A stretch of 64,000 bases of DNA from Chloroflexota bacterium (GCA_016860845.1 BOKF01000004.1:186001-250000), one strand, 5' to 3'; numbered from the stretch's first letter, positions 1 to 8,133 are shown. Program-made: numbers and translations. Notes: generated by a model from the sequence alone, not told the origin.

Positions 1-90
1 CTTATTTAGCCACCTGTCATATATACTGCGAGCAGAAGGGAAACTCAAATCATAAACTAAATTTATGAGGACTTAAAGAAGAGCCCGTAA

Positions 91-113
91 ATCCCAGACT
101 TCAGTCTTGGGAT
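91..113 (+). repeat. Imperfect palindrome, probable left-end hairpin of IS200/IS605-type element
   Basis: An 'atcccagact' arm is followed by 'agtcttgggat', which pairs apart from one bulged base. A subterminal imperfect palindrome of this kind marks the left end of IS200/IS605/IS607-type elements, and it lies upstream of a tnpB gene. The exact element boundary is not visible; a TTTAT string at 62-66 could be the target motif, but that is a guess. No tnpA is present. Confidence 0.4.
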
Positions 114-205
114 ATCCCCCACACCCCTACGGGTGCGCGCAGCGCGAGGGGAGGCGAAGCGCTCTAAGGGCTTTTTATGTTTTTGCTGAAGCTCACCTTC
201 GCTCA

Positions 206-224
206 GCCGGGCTTTAAGCCCGGC
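206..224. repeat. Perfect 9-bp inverted repeat upstream of tnpB
   Basis: GCCGGGCTT and AAGCCCGGC are separated by one base. It lies in the noncoding stretch 1-308, between the probable element left end and tnpB. Otherwise that stretch holds only a fragment (147-165) that matches, inverted, repeats found at 13.6 and 15.1 kb. Confidence 0.5.
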
Positions 225-308
225 GTGACAGATTTGCGTGGATGAGTCAGCGGTTTTATAATTAGAACAAATGTTCGGTTCGACTATCTTCCCTCCTTAG
301 GTCGCTAA

Positions 309-2027
309 ATGATCGTCGTGGGTCAGAAACTCGGCAAGCTTACCGTCCTGGGACTGACTGCCAAGAAGAGCATTCAGTGTACGTGCGCCTGCGGCGGCAA
401 AAAGACCTTCGCCAAGCAATTCAACAAACGCCTCCTCTCCGGGGCTATCACCAGCTGCGGCTGTGACGTGACCCACATTGGTTACAAGTTCCGTATCTAT
501 CCCAATCAAGAGCAACAGCACAACCTGGCAATCCAATTCGGCCACGCCCGCTTCACCTATAACCATTTCCTGACCTTGAAGAAAGAGGCTTGGTTCGAGC
601 ATCAACTCAGCCTGAGCAAAGAAGACATGCAGGTGATGCTCAAGGAGTTGAAGCAAACCGAGGCGTACAGCTGGCTGAGCCAGGGGGATTCGCAGGTTTT
701 GCAGGGCGCGCTTGATCAACTGGATACGGCTTACCAGAACTTCTTCAGGATGAAGTGGGAGGATAAACTGCCCAAAGGCAACGGCAAACCGCGCAAAGAC
801 GGGATGCCCAAAGGCTTCCCTCGCTACCACAGCAAGCACGACGAGCAGTCCATCACCTATCCGCAGCGGTTCAAGGTGACGGGCAGCCGGATCTATTTGC
901 CCAAAGTCGGCGAGGTGCGGGCCGTGTATCACCGAGCGATGGAAGGGGAAATGAAGCAGGTCACCGTGACGAGAACCAAGTCCGGTAAATATTTCATTTC
1001 CATTCTGTGCGAGGTGAAGCGGGACGAACCCCCATTGAACGGCAAGCCGGGGGTGGGGATTGATGTCGGCCTCCGGCGCTTTGCCACCTTGAACAAACCC
1101 CTGCCCGATGGCCGCAAGGTGATCGAACATCCCAAGTACTTTCGCAAGGCTGAGAAAAAGCTCAAACGGCTGCAGCGCTCCCTGAGCCGCCGCCAGAAAG
1201 GCAGCCGGAACCGGGAGAAGGCCAGACTCAAGCTGGCCCGGCAGCACGAGAAGGTAGCCAACCAGCGCCGGGACTTCCTGCACAAAGCGTCGCGGCAGGT
1301 CGTGAATGCCTTCGGTCACATCGGCCTGGAAACCCTGAACATCGCCGGGATGATCCGCAACCATCATTTAGCCAAAAGTATTGGGGACAGCGGCTGGGGG
1401 AGGTTTGCCGAGTTCATCACCTACAAGGGTAAGTGGTATGGCAGCTACGTCGAGTGCTTCGATTTGTTTTTTCCCAGTTCGAGACTGTGCTCGACGCCGG
1501 GTTGTGGCTACATCAATCGCGATCTGAAACTGGGTCAAACCTTCTGGGTTTGTCCGGACTGTGGTAAAAGGCACGACCGAGACGACAACGGCTCGGAGAA
1601 TATAGACCCTACCGTGGGAGCCACGGGAAGGGCCATCGAAACGATGAAAACGCCTGACGGAGAGGGGAAGTTGCAGGGCGAAAGTCCGGTGCCCCTCGGT
1701 GAAACAGGAAGTCAGCCGCCTTTAGGGGCTGGTAGCTCACAGATGAGATATAAGAGTGTGAATGATTTACCCGAAGTCTTACGAGATTTGTTACCAAATA
1801 AAGAGGCTCAAGGATTTATCTCGAGGTGTATAACGAAACCTGGGACGCCTACCATCAGGATGAAGAAAGGGGACAACTATCTCGCGACGCCGAAGCCCAC
1901 CGGGATGGCTGGGCGGCTGTCCAACGAGAGTTTATCCAGGACCGGGAAAAGGGCGGTTGGTATCGCAAAGGCGAAGCGTATCAAGAAGGGAAGCCTGAGG
2001 GTTTCATCGAGAAAATCAAAAGTTTAG
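309..2027 (+). CDS. tnpB: TnpB RNA-guided nuclease with N-terminal zinc-ribbon; frame continues into chaB-like sequence
   Basis: From about residue 58 ('YKFRIYPN') the protein is a typical IS200/IS605 TnpB, a nuclease that cuts DNA guided by RNA made from the element's right end. RuvC residues are visible: D near 252 (GIDVG), E near 341 (GLETL) and the DRD motif near 423-425 (HDRDDNGSENI). A zinc-finger pair (CSTPGC, CPDC) lies before the last motif. Residues 1-57 are extra: a small cysteine-rich domain with Cys24, 26 and 28 and a terminal SCGC, like zinc ribbons found in phage proteins. No stop codon occurs before the right-end hairpin at 1713-1740, so the frame reads on into the start of a chaB-like gene at 1743. 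The last ~95 residues are therefore not TnpB. Without tnpA the element is non-autonomous. Confidence 0.85.
   Translation: MIVVGQKLGKLTVLGLTAKKSIQCTCACGGKKTFAKQFNKRLLSGAITSCGCDVTHIGYKFRIYPNQEQQHNLAIQFGHARFTYNHFLTLKKEAWFEHQLSLSKEDMQVMLKELKQTEAYSWLSQGDSQVLQGALDQLDTAYQNFFRMKWEDKLPKGNGKPRKDGMPKGFPRYHSKHDEQSITYPQRFKVTGSRIYLPKVGEVRAVYHRAMEGEMKQVTVTRTKSGKYFISILCEVKRDEPPLNGKPGVGIDVGLRRFATLNKPLPDGRKVIEHPKYFRKAEKKLKRLQRSLSRRQKGSRNREKARLKLARQHEKVANQRRDFLHKASRQVVNAFGHIGLETLNIAGMIRNHHLAKSIGDSGWGRFAEFITYKGKWYGSYVECFDLFFPSSRLCSTPGCGYINRDLKLGQTFWVCPDCGKRHDRDDNGSENIDPTVGATGRAIETMKTPDGEGKLQGESPVPLGETGSQPPLGAGSSQMRYKSVNDLPEVLRDLLPNKEAQGFISRCITKPGTPTIRMKKGDNYLATPKPTGMAGRLSNESLSRTGKRAVGIAKAKRIKKGSLRVSSRKSKV
1713..1740 (+). 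mobile_element. Probable right end (RE) of the TnpB element and end of its guide-RNA scaffold
   Basis: CAGCC (1713-1717) pairs with GGCTG (1727-1731), with inner pairs around a TTTA loop, followed by GGTAGCTCAC. Right ends of this element family typically have a hairpin followed by GGTAGTTCAC. Knowledge of the family places the 3' end of the omega-RNA scaffold here, with the guide copied from the next bases, which are the start of the chaB-like gene. Confidence 0.55.
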
Positions 2028-2035
2028 TAATGTAG
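1743..2035 (+). pseudogene. chaB: ChaB-family gene, frameshifted
   Basis: The frame starting at 1743 (MRYKSVNDLPEVLRDLLP) matches the start of ChaB-family proteins. Near 1809-1811 the homology moves to another frame, which continues IYLEVYNETWDAY, then RDAEAHRDGWAAV, then GGWYRKGE, to a stop at 2035. Adding one base in 'gctcaagg' would restore a protein of about 97 residues. ChaB proteins are small helical proteins of unclear role, once linked to cation transport. The start lies two bases after the TnpB element's right end, so the original promoter has probably been displaced. The break may be real decay or a sequencing error. Confidence 0.75.
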
Positions 2036-2102
2036 ATTGGAACTATCAATTGCAGAAGATGATCCCAGATACTCAAAATAATCTCGTGAATGGAAGCCAA
2101 CC

Positions 2103-2450
2103 ATGAAGATCGTAACTGGATTGTTTCACAGCCATCAAGAGGCCAAACAGGCCCTCGCTACCCTCGAGCGACACAGCTTCAGTTGCAACGAGGGAGTGAC
2201 CTTGATTGACCCAAGCCAACATCCTCATGCTTCGCTTGATGAACAAGCAGCCAGTACGCTCGACGTCAGCCTGGTCCGGCTGGGTATTTCGGCGCAAAAA
2301 GCCCCCTCGTATTCTCGAAGCTTAAAGCAGGGTAGTAAACTCATCGTGGTCAAAGCAGAGGATCACCGCGCTCTGGAAGCATTAAACCTGCTATATGAGG
2401 CTGGCGCCGCCGAATCAGATTATCGAGCCCTGGCCCATCGCGGCGAGTGA
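2103..2450 (+). CDS. General stress protein 17M-like small protein
   Basis: A 115-residue soluble protein beginning MKIVTGLFHSHQEAKQALATLE, the usual opening of a ferredoxin-like fold family that includes general stress proteins (YflT/GSP17M) and cyanobacterial low-temperature-induced proteins. A second half-repeat (LIVVKAEDHRALEALNLL) supports a two-lobed alpha/beta fold. The molecular role of the family is unknown; a link to membrane or envelope stress is commonly proposed. It stands alone between the mobile elements. No signal peptide or membrane segment is visible. Confidence 0.6.
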   Translation: MKIVTGLFHSHQEAKQALATLERHSFSCNEGVTLIDPSQHPHASLDEQAASTLDVSLVRLGISAQKAPSYSRSLKQGSKLIVVKAEDHRALEALNLLYEAGAAESDYRALAHRGE

Positions 2451-2544
2451 CATACCAGATTTGCTACTTCAGCCCTACCCTGTCAAGCCCGAACCAACTC
2501 CGGTGCAATGGCTCCTGGGTGGACAAGGTGGAAGTAATAGACGT

Positions 2545-3575
2545 GTTGCGAAATAAGGATAAAACGATAGGCCAGGAAAAATCATATCATTGAGCCATTA
2601 GGCGGGCAGGAGGTGATAATTCCAAAGGCCACAAGCGATTAACATAAACTTGTCAGCCAAAACGATCCCTTTGTTGCGATAAGGGTCGGTCAGGCAACGG
2701 AAACGCTTAACGCCGGCAATCGCGTGTTCAATACAAATGCGCAAGGCACTAATGACCCGGTTTTCGGCCTTTTGCCAGGGGGTCAAAGGATGATTTTTAC
2801 TGCTTTTGTGCGGGATGACCACCTGTAGGTGGGGATAATCCTTGACGATGCCCAAAAAGCCCAAATCCACCCAGACGCCAATATCGTCCGGAATGACCTC
2901 CCCTAAACCCGCTTGCTTGAACCGAAAGTAATCTTGCCGGGCCCCTGGTTTCGTCTGGGTCAGACATAAAATACGCTTGTGGTCATCGCTGACAATCAGG
3001 TTCTTGAGGGTATGGTCTTTGTGCTTGCCCGAATAGTGTTCCTGTTGCACTTTGGCTTGCTGAGGTCGTTGGGTGGGTCGTTCGGTGCCATCGACAAAAA
3101 CATCTTTGACCCCGGGAAAGCGCTGGATGAATTCTTCCAGGGAGCCAATGCGCCGTTCAGGCAGGACCAGTTGCCAGCCTAACCCTTCCTCCAGCACCGC
3201 CATCAAGGCTTTCACCCAGCGTTGGGTTTGTGAGCGGTCAACGCCGTACAATAAACCGGCCAAATCAAGGGTCGGATAACATTTCAGATACAACAGAATG
3301 AAGAATAATTTGTCTGGGGGGCTCGTTAAGGTATGCTGACGCCCGCCTCCGATGGCTCGTTTCCTTTCTTTCTTGCCTTTCACCTGAGCCCTCTTCAAGG
3401 CAGCGGTGAATATGGGCAGCAAGCGCTCAAATTCGGCTACCGTCATACCGGTTAGGGCTTTCATCAAGCGGTCAGAGCATAGGGCACGATTGATATTCAG
3501 CATCGGCTTTACCTGTGGGTTCCTAATCTTTCTGATTTCTGGTTGACCTTACCCTTTTTTTCGTTATTTCGCAAC
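2545..3575 (-). mobile_element. Complete IS5-type insertion sequence, ~1.03 kb
   Basis: Terminal inverted repeats are visible: GTTGCGAAATAAGGA at 2545-2559 and the inverted GTTGCGAAATAACGA at 3561-3575. A single transposase gene fills the interval. No convincing target-site duplication is seen in the flanking bases. Confidence 0.8.
2598..3503 (-). CDS. IS5-family DDE transposase
   Basis: A 301-residue transposase of the DDE_Tnp_4 type. The catalytic triad can be read: D in VFVDGTERP, D in VWVDLGFLG and E in ICIEHAIAGVKRF. YSGKHKDHTLKN, between the first two acidic residues, is typical of this subgroup. An N-terminal helical DNA-binding part (SQTQRWVKAL) precedes the catalytic domain. The gene is intact, fills the insertion sequence between its inverted repeats and could be active. 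Confidence 0.9.
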   Translation of the reverse strand: MLNINRALCSDRLMKALTGMTVAEFERLLPIFTAALKRAQVKGKKERKRAIGGGRQHTLTSPPDKLFFILLYLKCYPTLDLAGLLYGVDRSQTQRWVKALMAVLEEGLGWQLVLPERRIGSLEEFIQRFPGVKDVFVDGTERPTQRPQQAKVQQEHYSGKHKDHTLKNLIVSDDHKRILCLTQTKPGARQDYFRFKQAGLGEVIPDDIGVWVDLGFLGIVKDYPHLQVVIPHKSSKNHPLTPWQKAENRVISALRICIEHAIAGVKRFRCLTDPYRNKGIVLADKFMLIACGLWNYHLLPA

Positions 3576-3617
3576 GCATCTAATTGTCTTTTGAACAGAT
3601 GTAGGTAGAGGTTGACC

Positions 3618-3710
3618 ATGAATTATCTGTTTAACCAATCCATCGTGGGGAGGAATTTTGATAGACTCGACCAGGCCATCACTCGTTGGATGGCTCGCAC
3701 AGCTTCATGA
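3618..3710 (+). pseudogene. N-terminal remnant of a DoxX-like membrane protein gene
   Basis: A 30-codon frame contains NFDRLDQAITRWMARTAS and then a stop. From memory, NFxRLDQAITRWMAR is the opening of DoxX-like membrane proteins in Chloroflexota, where it runs on into a hydrophobic segment. Here the homology ends before any membrane segment, so this is a stub left by a rearrangement near the IS5-type element. Confidence 0.4.
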
Positions 3711-3804
3711 CAATGAACGCTGCAACTTCCTCGCCATGGGCGTCGAAATACCTGGTATTTTCAACTGAGACGTGGTAAGATCGGATAGAGAAGAAGTATA
3801 TCCC

Positions 3805-4554
3805 ATGAGCACTCGCCGCAGCACTCCCTTAAAGTTGGAAGATATTGAGCCACAGATGTGTACCATCCACACCCGGTTGGATATCCTGAGCCGGGTGCCT
3901 TTCTTCGCTGACCTATCCGGCGAGGCGGTAGCCGAAGTCAATCAATTATTCCATGAACATGGCTACGAACCTGGGCGGCCCATTTACTACGCGGGCGACC
4001 CGGCCACCCGGCTGTACGTGGTTGCTGTCGGCAAGGTAAAACTGCTCCAACATACGTTGAGCGGGCAAGATGTGCTGCTGGACATCCTGACGCCGGGTGA
4101 ATTCTTTGGCAGCCTCTCGGTATTGGGCGATGAAACCTACCCTGATACCGCCCTGGCCCAAACCATGGCTTGTATCCTGGCTATTGCCGCCGACGATTTC
4201 CATGCTATCCTCCGCCGTTACCCCACGGTTACCGTGATCGCGCTGGAAGTGATGTCCCGGCGGCTGAAAGCAGCCCACGTTATGATTCGCCAGCTCAGCG
4301 CTCATTCCGTTGAACACCGTATTGCCGCGGCCTTGCTCAAGCTGGCCGAGAAACTGGGCGAACCTCGGCCGGAGGGACTGCTCATCCAAATGCCCCTGTC
4401 GCGGTAAGAGTTGGCGGAGCTGACCGGAACCACCGTCGAGACGGCCAGCCGGGTGATGAGCCAATTCCAGAAGGATGGCCTCATCCGCACCGGGCGGCAG
4501 TGGGTAGCTATTGCCGATAAGCTGAGCTTAGCGGCCATTGTCGCGGAGACATAG
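3805..4554 (+). pseudogene. Crp/Fnr-family regulator interrupted by one stop codon
   Basis: The first 200 codons give a cyclic-nucleotide-binding-type sensory domain (LSRVPFFADLSGEAVAEVNQ onwards) and a dimerisation helix. At 4405-4407 a TAA stands where relatives have Gln, between LSR and ELAELTGTTVETASRVM. The same frame then continues through the helix-turn-helix (GTTVETASRVMSQFQKDGLI) to a stop at 4552-4554. A single C-to-T change explains the break. As written, the product lacks DNA binding. The ATG at 3805 is chosen for the 'agagaagaag' upstream; an in-frame GTG at 3772 is possible. It precedes a promoter with an FNR-like box. Confidence 0.85.
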
Positions 4555-4585
4555 CCAAATCGCCCCTTAACGAAACAACAGTATA

Positions 4586-4625
4586 ACCCCTGGCTTGATG
4601 AGATCAATCGAGCCGGGGGTTTTTA
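4586..4625 (+). terminator. Rho-independent terminator after the Crp/Fnr pseudogene
   Basis: CCCCTGGCTTGAT pairs with ATCGAGCCGGGG (one bulge, one G-U pair), followed by TTTTTA. It separates the regulator remnant from the metal operon. Confidence 0.75.
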
Positions 4626-4645
4626 TTTAGATTCGCTGCACTTAA

Positions 4646-4687
4646 TTGATCCAAATCATACAAGTGCAGCCCGGCCTGTGATACAGT
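4646..4687 (+). promoter_or_regulatory. FNR/Crp-type box and -10 of the metal operon
   Basis: TTGATCCAAATCAT (4646-4659) matches the FNR consensus TTGAT-N4-ATCAA at nine of ten defined bases. TACAGT at 4682-4687 is a plausible -10. The box centre would lie near -41.5, the usual position for class II activation. The HMA gene starts 40 bases further on. Confidence 0.55.
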
Positions 4688-4727
4688 AAGGGCAGAATTA
4701 AATTCAAGTGAAAGGAGGTTTGGAACA

Positions 4728-4943
4728 ATGAAGACGATCTTACGCAGCCAGGAGTTTTCGTGCCCGTCCTGTGTGGTCAAGATTGAGAAAGCTCTTAAGG
4801 GTGTGACGGGGGTTGAGGAGGCCAAAGTCCACTTCAACACCGGTCGCATTGTCGTCGAACACGATCCGGGCCAGGCCAGCGCCGACGAGCTGATTAAGAC
4901 CGTCCGGGCGGCCGGCTATGAAGCCAAAGTCGCCCCCTTCTAA
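4728..4943 (+). CDS. Heavy-metal-associated (HMA) domain protein
   Basis: A 71-residue soluble HMA domain with the metal-binding CPSC motif at residues 12-15 and the ferredoxin-like pattern (VTGVEEAKVHFNTGRIVV, then AGYEAKV). Such proteins bind soft metals, often Cu(I), Zn(II) or Cd(II), and hand them to a P-type ATPase. The ATPase encoded 0.8 kb downstream has no HMA domain of its own, so this protein probably serves it in trans. The start is well supported by AAAGGAGG. It is the first gene after the FNR-like promoter. The metal cannot be told from sequence. Confidence 0.85.
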   Translation: MKTILRSQEFSCPSCVVKIEKALKGVTGVEEAKVHFNTGRIVVEHDPGQASADELIKTVRAAGYEAKVAPF

Positions 4944-5005
4944 TGAAAGCATTGAAGCCATTGAAACAGTCGAAAGAATTTCTAGCCAAAAAGGAGCAAA
5001 CAATT

Positions 5006-5656
5006 ATGTTATCGCAAATGAAACGAATCGGGTTCAACCTCAAGTATTGGGGCTTACTCGCCCTGGCAGTGGGAGCCATTATCTTTAGCCAACCGGCCCC
5101 GGCCTCGGCCCACTGTGACTCGATCAACGGGCCGGTCGTGGCCGCCGCCCAGGCCGCGCTGGAGCAAGGTGACGTAAGCTTGGTTTTACCCTACGTCAAG
5201 CCTGAGGCCGAGGCCGAACTGACCGTTGCTTTCCAGCATACCCTGGAAGTACGCCAGTTGGGAGCGGAAGCGCAGGAGCTGGCCGATCATTACTTCTTCG
5301 AGACGGCCGTCCGGCTGCACCGCCAGGGTGAAGGCGCCGCCTACACCGGGCTGAAAACAGAAACCGATCACGGTCCGGCTCTGGCTGCCGCCGATGAGGC
5401 CCTGGAGACAGGCTCGCTCGATACGATCTACTCTGTGCTGGATCAGGCCATGCAGCAGGGCATAGCCGAGAAGTACGAAGCCGTGCAGACGGCGCGGGCG
5501 ATGGCTGCCGAAGAGAACACGGTCGAGGCCCAACGCGAGCGGGTCGAAGCGGAGTTGATCTTTGAGACCTATGTGTATGGATTGTATAACACCGCCCTGG
5601 GACAAACCCTTCACGCCGAAGGGGGTGAGGGTCAGGCTCACGGTACGGCAGAGTAA
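5006..5656 (+). CDS. Secreted DUF6448 protein
   Basis: A signal peptide (hydrophobic GLLALAVGAIIFSQPAPASA) is followed by AHCDSINGPVVAAAQAALE, the hallmark of DUF6448. The mature part is helical and rich in acidic and His residues. The function is unknown; its position between a metal chaperone and a metal ATPase suggests metal handling outside the membrane. The start at 5006 follows AAAAAGGAGC; an earlier in-frame ATG at 4943 overlaps the preceding stop but would put about 20 charged residues before the signal peptide. Confidence 0.8.
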   Translation: MLSQMKRIGFNLKYWGLLALAVGAIIFSQPAPASAHCDSINGPVVAAAQAALEQGDVSLVLPYVKPEAEAELTVAFQHTLEVRQLGAEAQELADHYFFETAVRLHRQGEGAAYTGLKTETDHGPALAAADEALETGSLDTIYSVLDQAMQQGIAEKYEAVQTARAMAAEENTVEAQRERVEAELIFETYVYGLYNTALGQTLHAEGGEGQAHGTAE

Positions 5657-5668
5657 AGTGGAACAGAA

Positions 5669-5700
5669 GACGGCCCCCTACCTGGGGGGCCGTCGCTTTT
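5669..5700 (+). terminator. Intergenic terminator or attenuator before the P-type ATPase
   Basis: GACGGCCCCC pairs with GGGGGGCCGTC around a short loop, followed by GCTTTT. It lies inside what is otherwise an operon, so it may reduce ATPase expression relative to the two upstream genes. Confidence 0.65.
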
Positions 5701-5720
5701 AGAAAGGATGAGGTACTTCG

Positions 5721-7682
5721 ATGAAAACGTTCAAAACTTGGTTAAACAATCCCTTACAGCGCCGGCAGGCGTTGACCGCAGCCAGCGGAATGCTGATCCT
5801 GGTCGGGCTGGCGGCCGACTACCTGGGCGCTTCGTCCACCCTCTACACCAGCTCCATGGTGGGGGCCGCTTTGCTGGCGGGGTCGGATATTGCCTTACGG
5901 GCCTGGGCGGCCTTGCGGCACCGACATATCAGCATCGAACTCCTGGTCACCGTGGCCACAGTGGGGGCCCTGCTGATCGGCGAAGTTTGGGAGGCGGCGG
6001 CAGTGACCTTTCTGTTTATGCTGGGAGCTTACCTGGAAGCCCGTACCCTCAACCGCACCCGCCAGACCTTGCAGCAATTGTTCGACCTCGCTCCCACCAC
6101 AGCCATTGCCCTACGCTCCGGCCAACAGGTCGAGGTCCTGGCCCACGAGGTCCAGCCGGGCGAAACGGTATTGATCAAACCGGGGACCAAGATTCCCGTA
6201 GACGGCGAAGTGGTTGACGGCCGGGCCGCCGTGGACGAGAGCCCGATCACCGGGGAGTCTATGCCTGTCGAAAAGACAAAGGGCGCGACCGTCTATGCCG
6301 GGACGGTCAATCAGAACGGGTTGCTCCAGGTGCGGGTCACCGGGGCGGGCGCCGATACCACCCTGGCTCGCATCATTCACCGGGTTGAGGAAGCTCAGGA
6401 GGAGAAGGCCCCGACCCAGCGCTTTATTGAGCGCTTTGCCCGCTGGTACACCCCGGCCATTATGGGGTTGAGCCTGGTCGCTTTTCTGTTTACCTACGAT
6501 ATCAAGTTGGCCCTGACTCTGCTGGTCATCGGCTGTCCGGGGGCTTTGGTCATTTCGACCCCGGTCTCGGTGGTGGCGGGGATTGGCCGGGCCGCTAAAC
6601 GGGGTATTTTGATCAAGGGGGGTGAATATCTGGAAAATGCCGGCAAGATTACCGCTCTGGCCCTGGATAAGACCGGGACCTTGACCCAGGGCCAGCCGCG
6701 TTTGACCGATATCATTGCCTTGCAGCCCGTCCTGGTTCCGGCCGGTAACCTGACAGAAGTTGGGGACAGGATGGCGGGTAGGTTTACCGCGCCGGCAACC
6801 AACGGAAAAATGAGAGGTCGTTGGGATGAAGCCCAACAGGAGGTGTTGCGCTGGGCCGCCATCGCTGAGGCTGGTTCGGAGCACCCCCTGGCCCGCCCCA
6901 TTTTGGCCGAAGTGACCACCCTCGGCCTGATCCCCTCCGCCGAGACCTTTGAGACCTGCACCGGGCGCGGCGTCCGGGCCACTTACCAGGGACACATTAT
7001 TGGGGTGGGGACCGTCGAGTTGATGGACAAGCTGGGGGTAATTATTCGCCCTGAGATCGAAACAGCCCTGGCCCAACTGAAAACGGACGGCAAGACCGCC
7101 GTCCTGGTCGCCCTGAATGGGCTGGTGTTAGGCATCCTGGGTATTGCTGACCCGCTGCGGCCGGCGGCGCCGGCTATGCTCCGCCAATTAAAGGCCGTGG
7201 GACTAAAACGGATTGTCATGCTGACCGGTGATGACCGGCGCACCGCCCAGGCCATCGCCGCCGAAGCGGGCGTGACCGAAGTCTACGCCAACCTGCTGCC
7301 GGAGGACAAATTGGCCGTCATTCGCCGCTTGCAGGCCGAAGGGCATGTAGTGGCAATGGCCGGCGACGGGATCAACGATGCCCCGGCCCTGGCTGCAGCC
7401 GACATCGGCTTGGCCATGGGCGCTGCCGGGACCGATGTGGCCCTGGAAACAGCCGACATCGCCCTGATGGCCGACGACCTGTTAAAAATCCCGGAGGCGA
7501 TTGGCCTGTCCAAAGCCACCCTGCGCAACATCCGCCAGAACGTGGTCATCGCCCTGGTCACGGTCGCCGGTCTGTTGGCCGGGGTCCTGCTGGGCAAAGT
7601 CCATATGGCTGAGGGGATGTTTATCCACGAACTGTCGGTGCTGGTGGTCATCCTGAACGGGATGAGATTGTTACGAGCCTAA
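5721..7682 (+). CDS. Heavy-metal P1B-type ATPase with CPG motif
   Basis: A 653-residue metal-exporting ATPase. Visible motifs are TGES (actuator domain), the phosphorylation site DKTGTLT (Asp near 316), SEHPLA (nucleotide domain, P1B-specific) and GDGINDAPAL. The transport-site motif in the sixth membrane helix reads CPG (272-274), not the common CPC. The last helix has HELSVLVVILNGMRLL, which is neither the classical Zn nor Cu signature. There is no N-terminal HMA domain; one is encoded separately upstream. About 25 extra residues lie between DKTGTLT and SEHPLA. The start follows AGAAAGGATGAGG. Zn, Cd, Co or Cu are all possible substrates. Confidence 0.9.
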   Translation: MKTFKTWLNNPLQRRQALTAASGMLILVGLAADYLGASSTLYTSSMVGAALLAGSDIALRAWAALRHRHISIELLVTVATVGALLIGEVWEAAAVTFLFMLGAYLEARTLNRTRQTLQQLFDLAPTTAIALRSGQQVEVLAHEVQPGETVLIKPGTKIPVDGEVVDGRAAVDESPITGESMPVEKTKGATVYAGTVNQNGLLQVRVTGAGADTTLARIIHRVEEAQEEKAPTQRFIERFARWYTPAIMGLSLVAFLFTYDIKLALTLLVIGCPGALVISTPVSVVAGIGRAAKRGILIKGGEYLENAGKITALALDKTGTLTQGQPRLTDIIALQPVLVPAGNLTEVGDRMAGRFTAPATNGKMRGRWDEAQQEVLRWAAIAEAGSEHPLARPILAEVTTLGLIPSAETFETCTGRGVRATYQGHIIGVGTVELMDKLGVIIRPEIETALAQLKTDGKTAVLVALNGLVLGILGIADPLRPAAPAMLRQLKAVGLKRIVMLTGDDRRTAQAIAAEAGVTEVYANLLPEDKLAVIRRLQAEGHVVAMAGDGINDAPALAAADIGLAMGAAGTDVALETADIALMADDLLKIPEAIGLSKATLRNIRQNVVIALVTVAGLLAGVLLGKVHMAEGMFIHELSVLVVILNGMRLLRA

Positions 7683-7752
7683 AGGTATTAGCCTGGCAGA
7701 AAGCAAGTCCCATCCTCCGGCCCTGGCGATTCGTAGACTCGCTTGAACCGGA

Positions 7753-8124
7753 TCAGCGCCAGCTACCACGTTTCAAGCCAGCCATGACGGCGGTATGATC
7801 CTCAAACGTGGGCGGCGGCGTCACTACGTGCAAGATGACCAGTTGAGTTTCGGCTTTGATGCTCCGTGTCTCGCCCGCCGAAACAAAAACCAGGCTGCCG
7901 GGGCCAAGCCGCGTCTCCTGTTCGCCGGCGACCACCAGCGCTTCACCCTCCAGGATCGTCAGGGTCAGGTCTACGCCGGGTTGATGCACCGGGATAAACT
8001 GGCCTGGCTCAAAACAGGCCAGGATCACTTTAACCCGTTCATTTTCGGTCAAAACAACCGGGTTGAACCGCTGCTCGGTAAAGGCGGCGGCTTGTTGGTA
8101 GGAAGTTAGCACAATCGCCATCAA
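7753..8124 (-). CDS. Cupin-domain protein
   Basis: A 123-residue single-domain cupin. The first cupin motif is seen in FEPGQFIPVHQPGVDLTLTILEGEALV and the second in LGPGSLVFVSAGETRSI. Only one motif-1 His is clear (H in PVHQPG), so metal binding is uncertain. It is the last gene of a three-gene minus-strand operon (DUF2249, DUF364, cupin) with gaps of about 10 bases. The enzyme activity, if any, cannot be named. Confidence 0.75.
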   Translation of the reverse strand: MMAIVLTSYQQAAAFTEQRFNPVVLTENERVKVILACFEPGQFIPVHQPGVDLTLTILEGEALVVAGEQETRLGPGSLVFVSAGETRSIKAETQLVILHVVTPPPTFEDHTAVMAGLKRGSWR

Positions 8125-8133
8125 TCTCTCCTG

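Noticed and set aside
297..1367. Long open frame on the minus strand opposite tnpB
   Set aside because: It is the antisense shadow of a well-supported TnpB gene and has no ribosome site or recognisable domain.
2545..3575. Target-site duplication of the IS5-type element
   Set aside because: Flanking bases (ACGT on the left, GCAT on the right) do not match.
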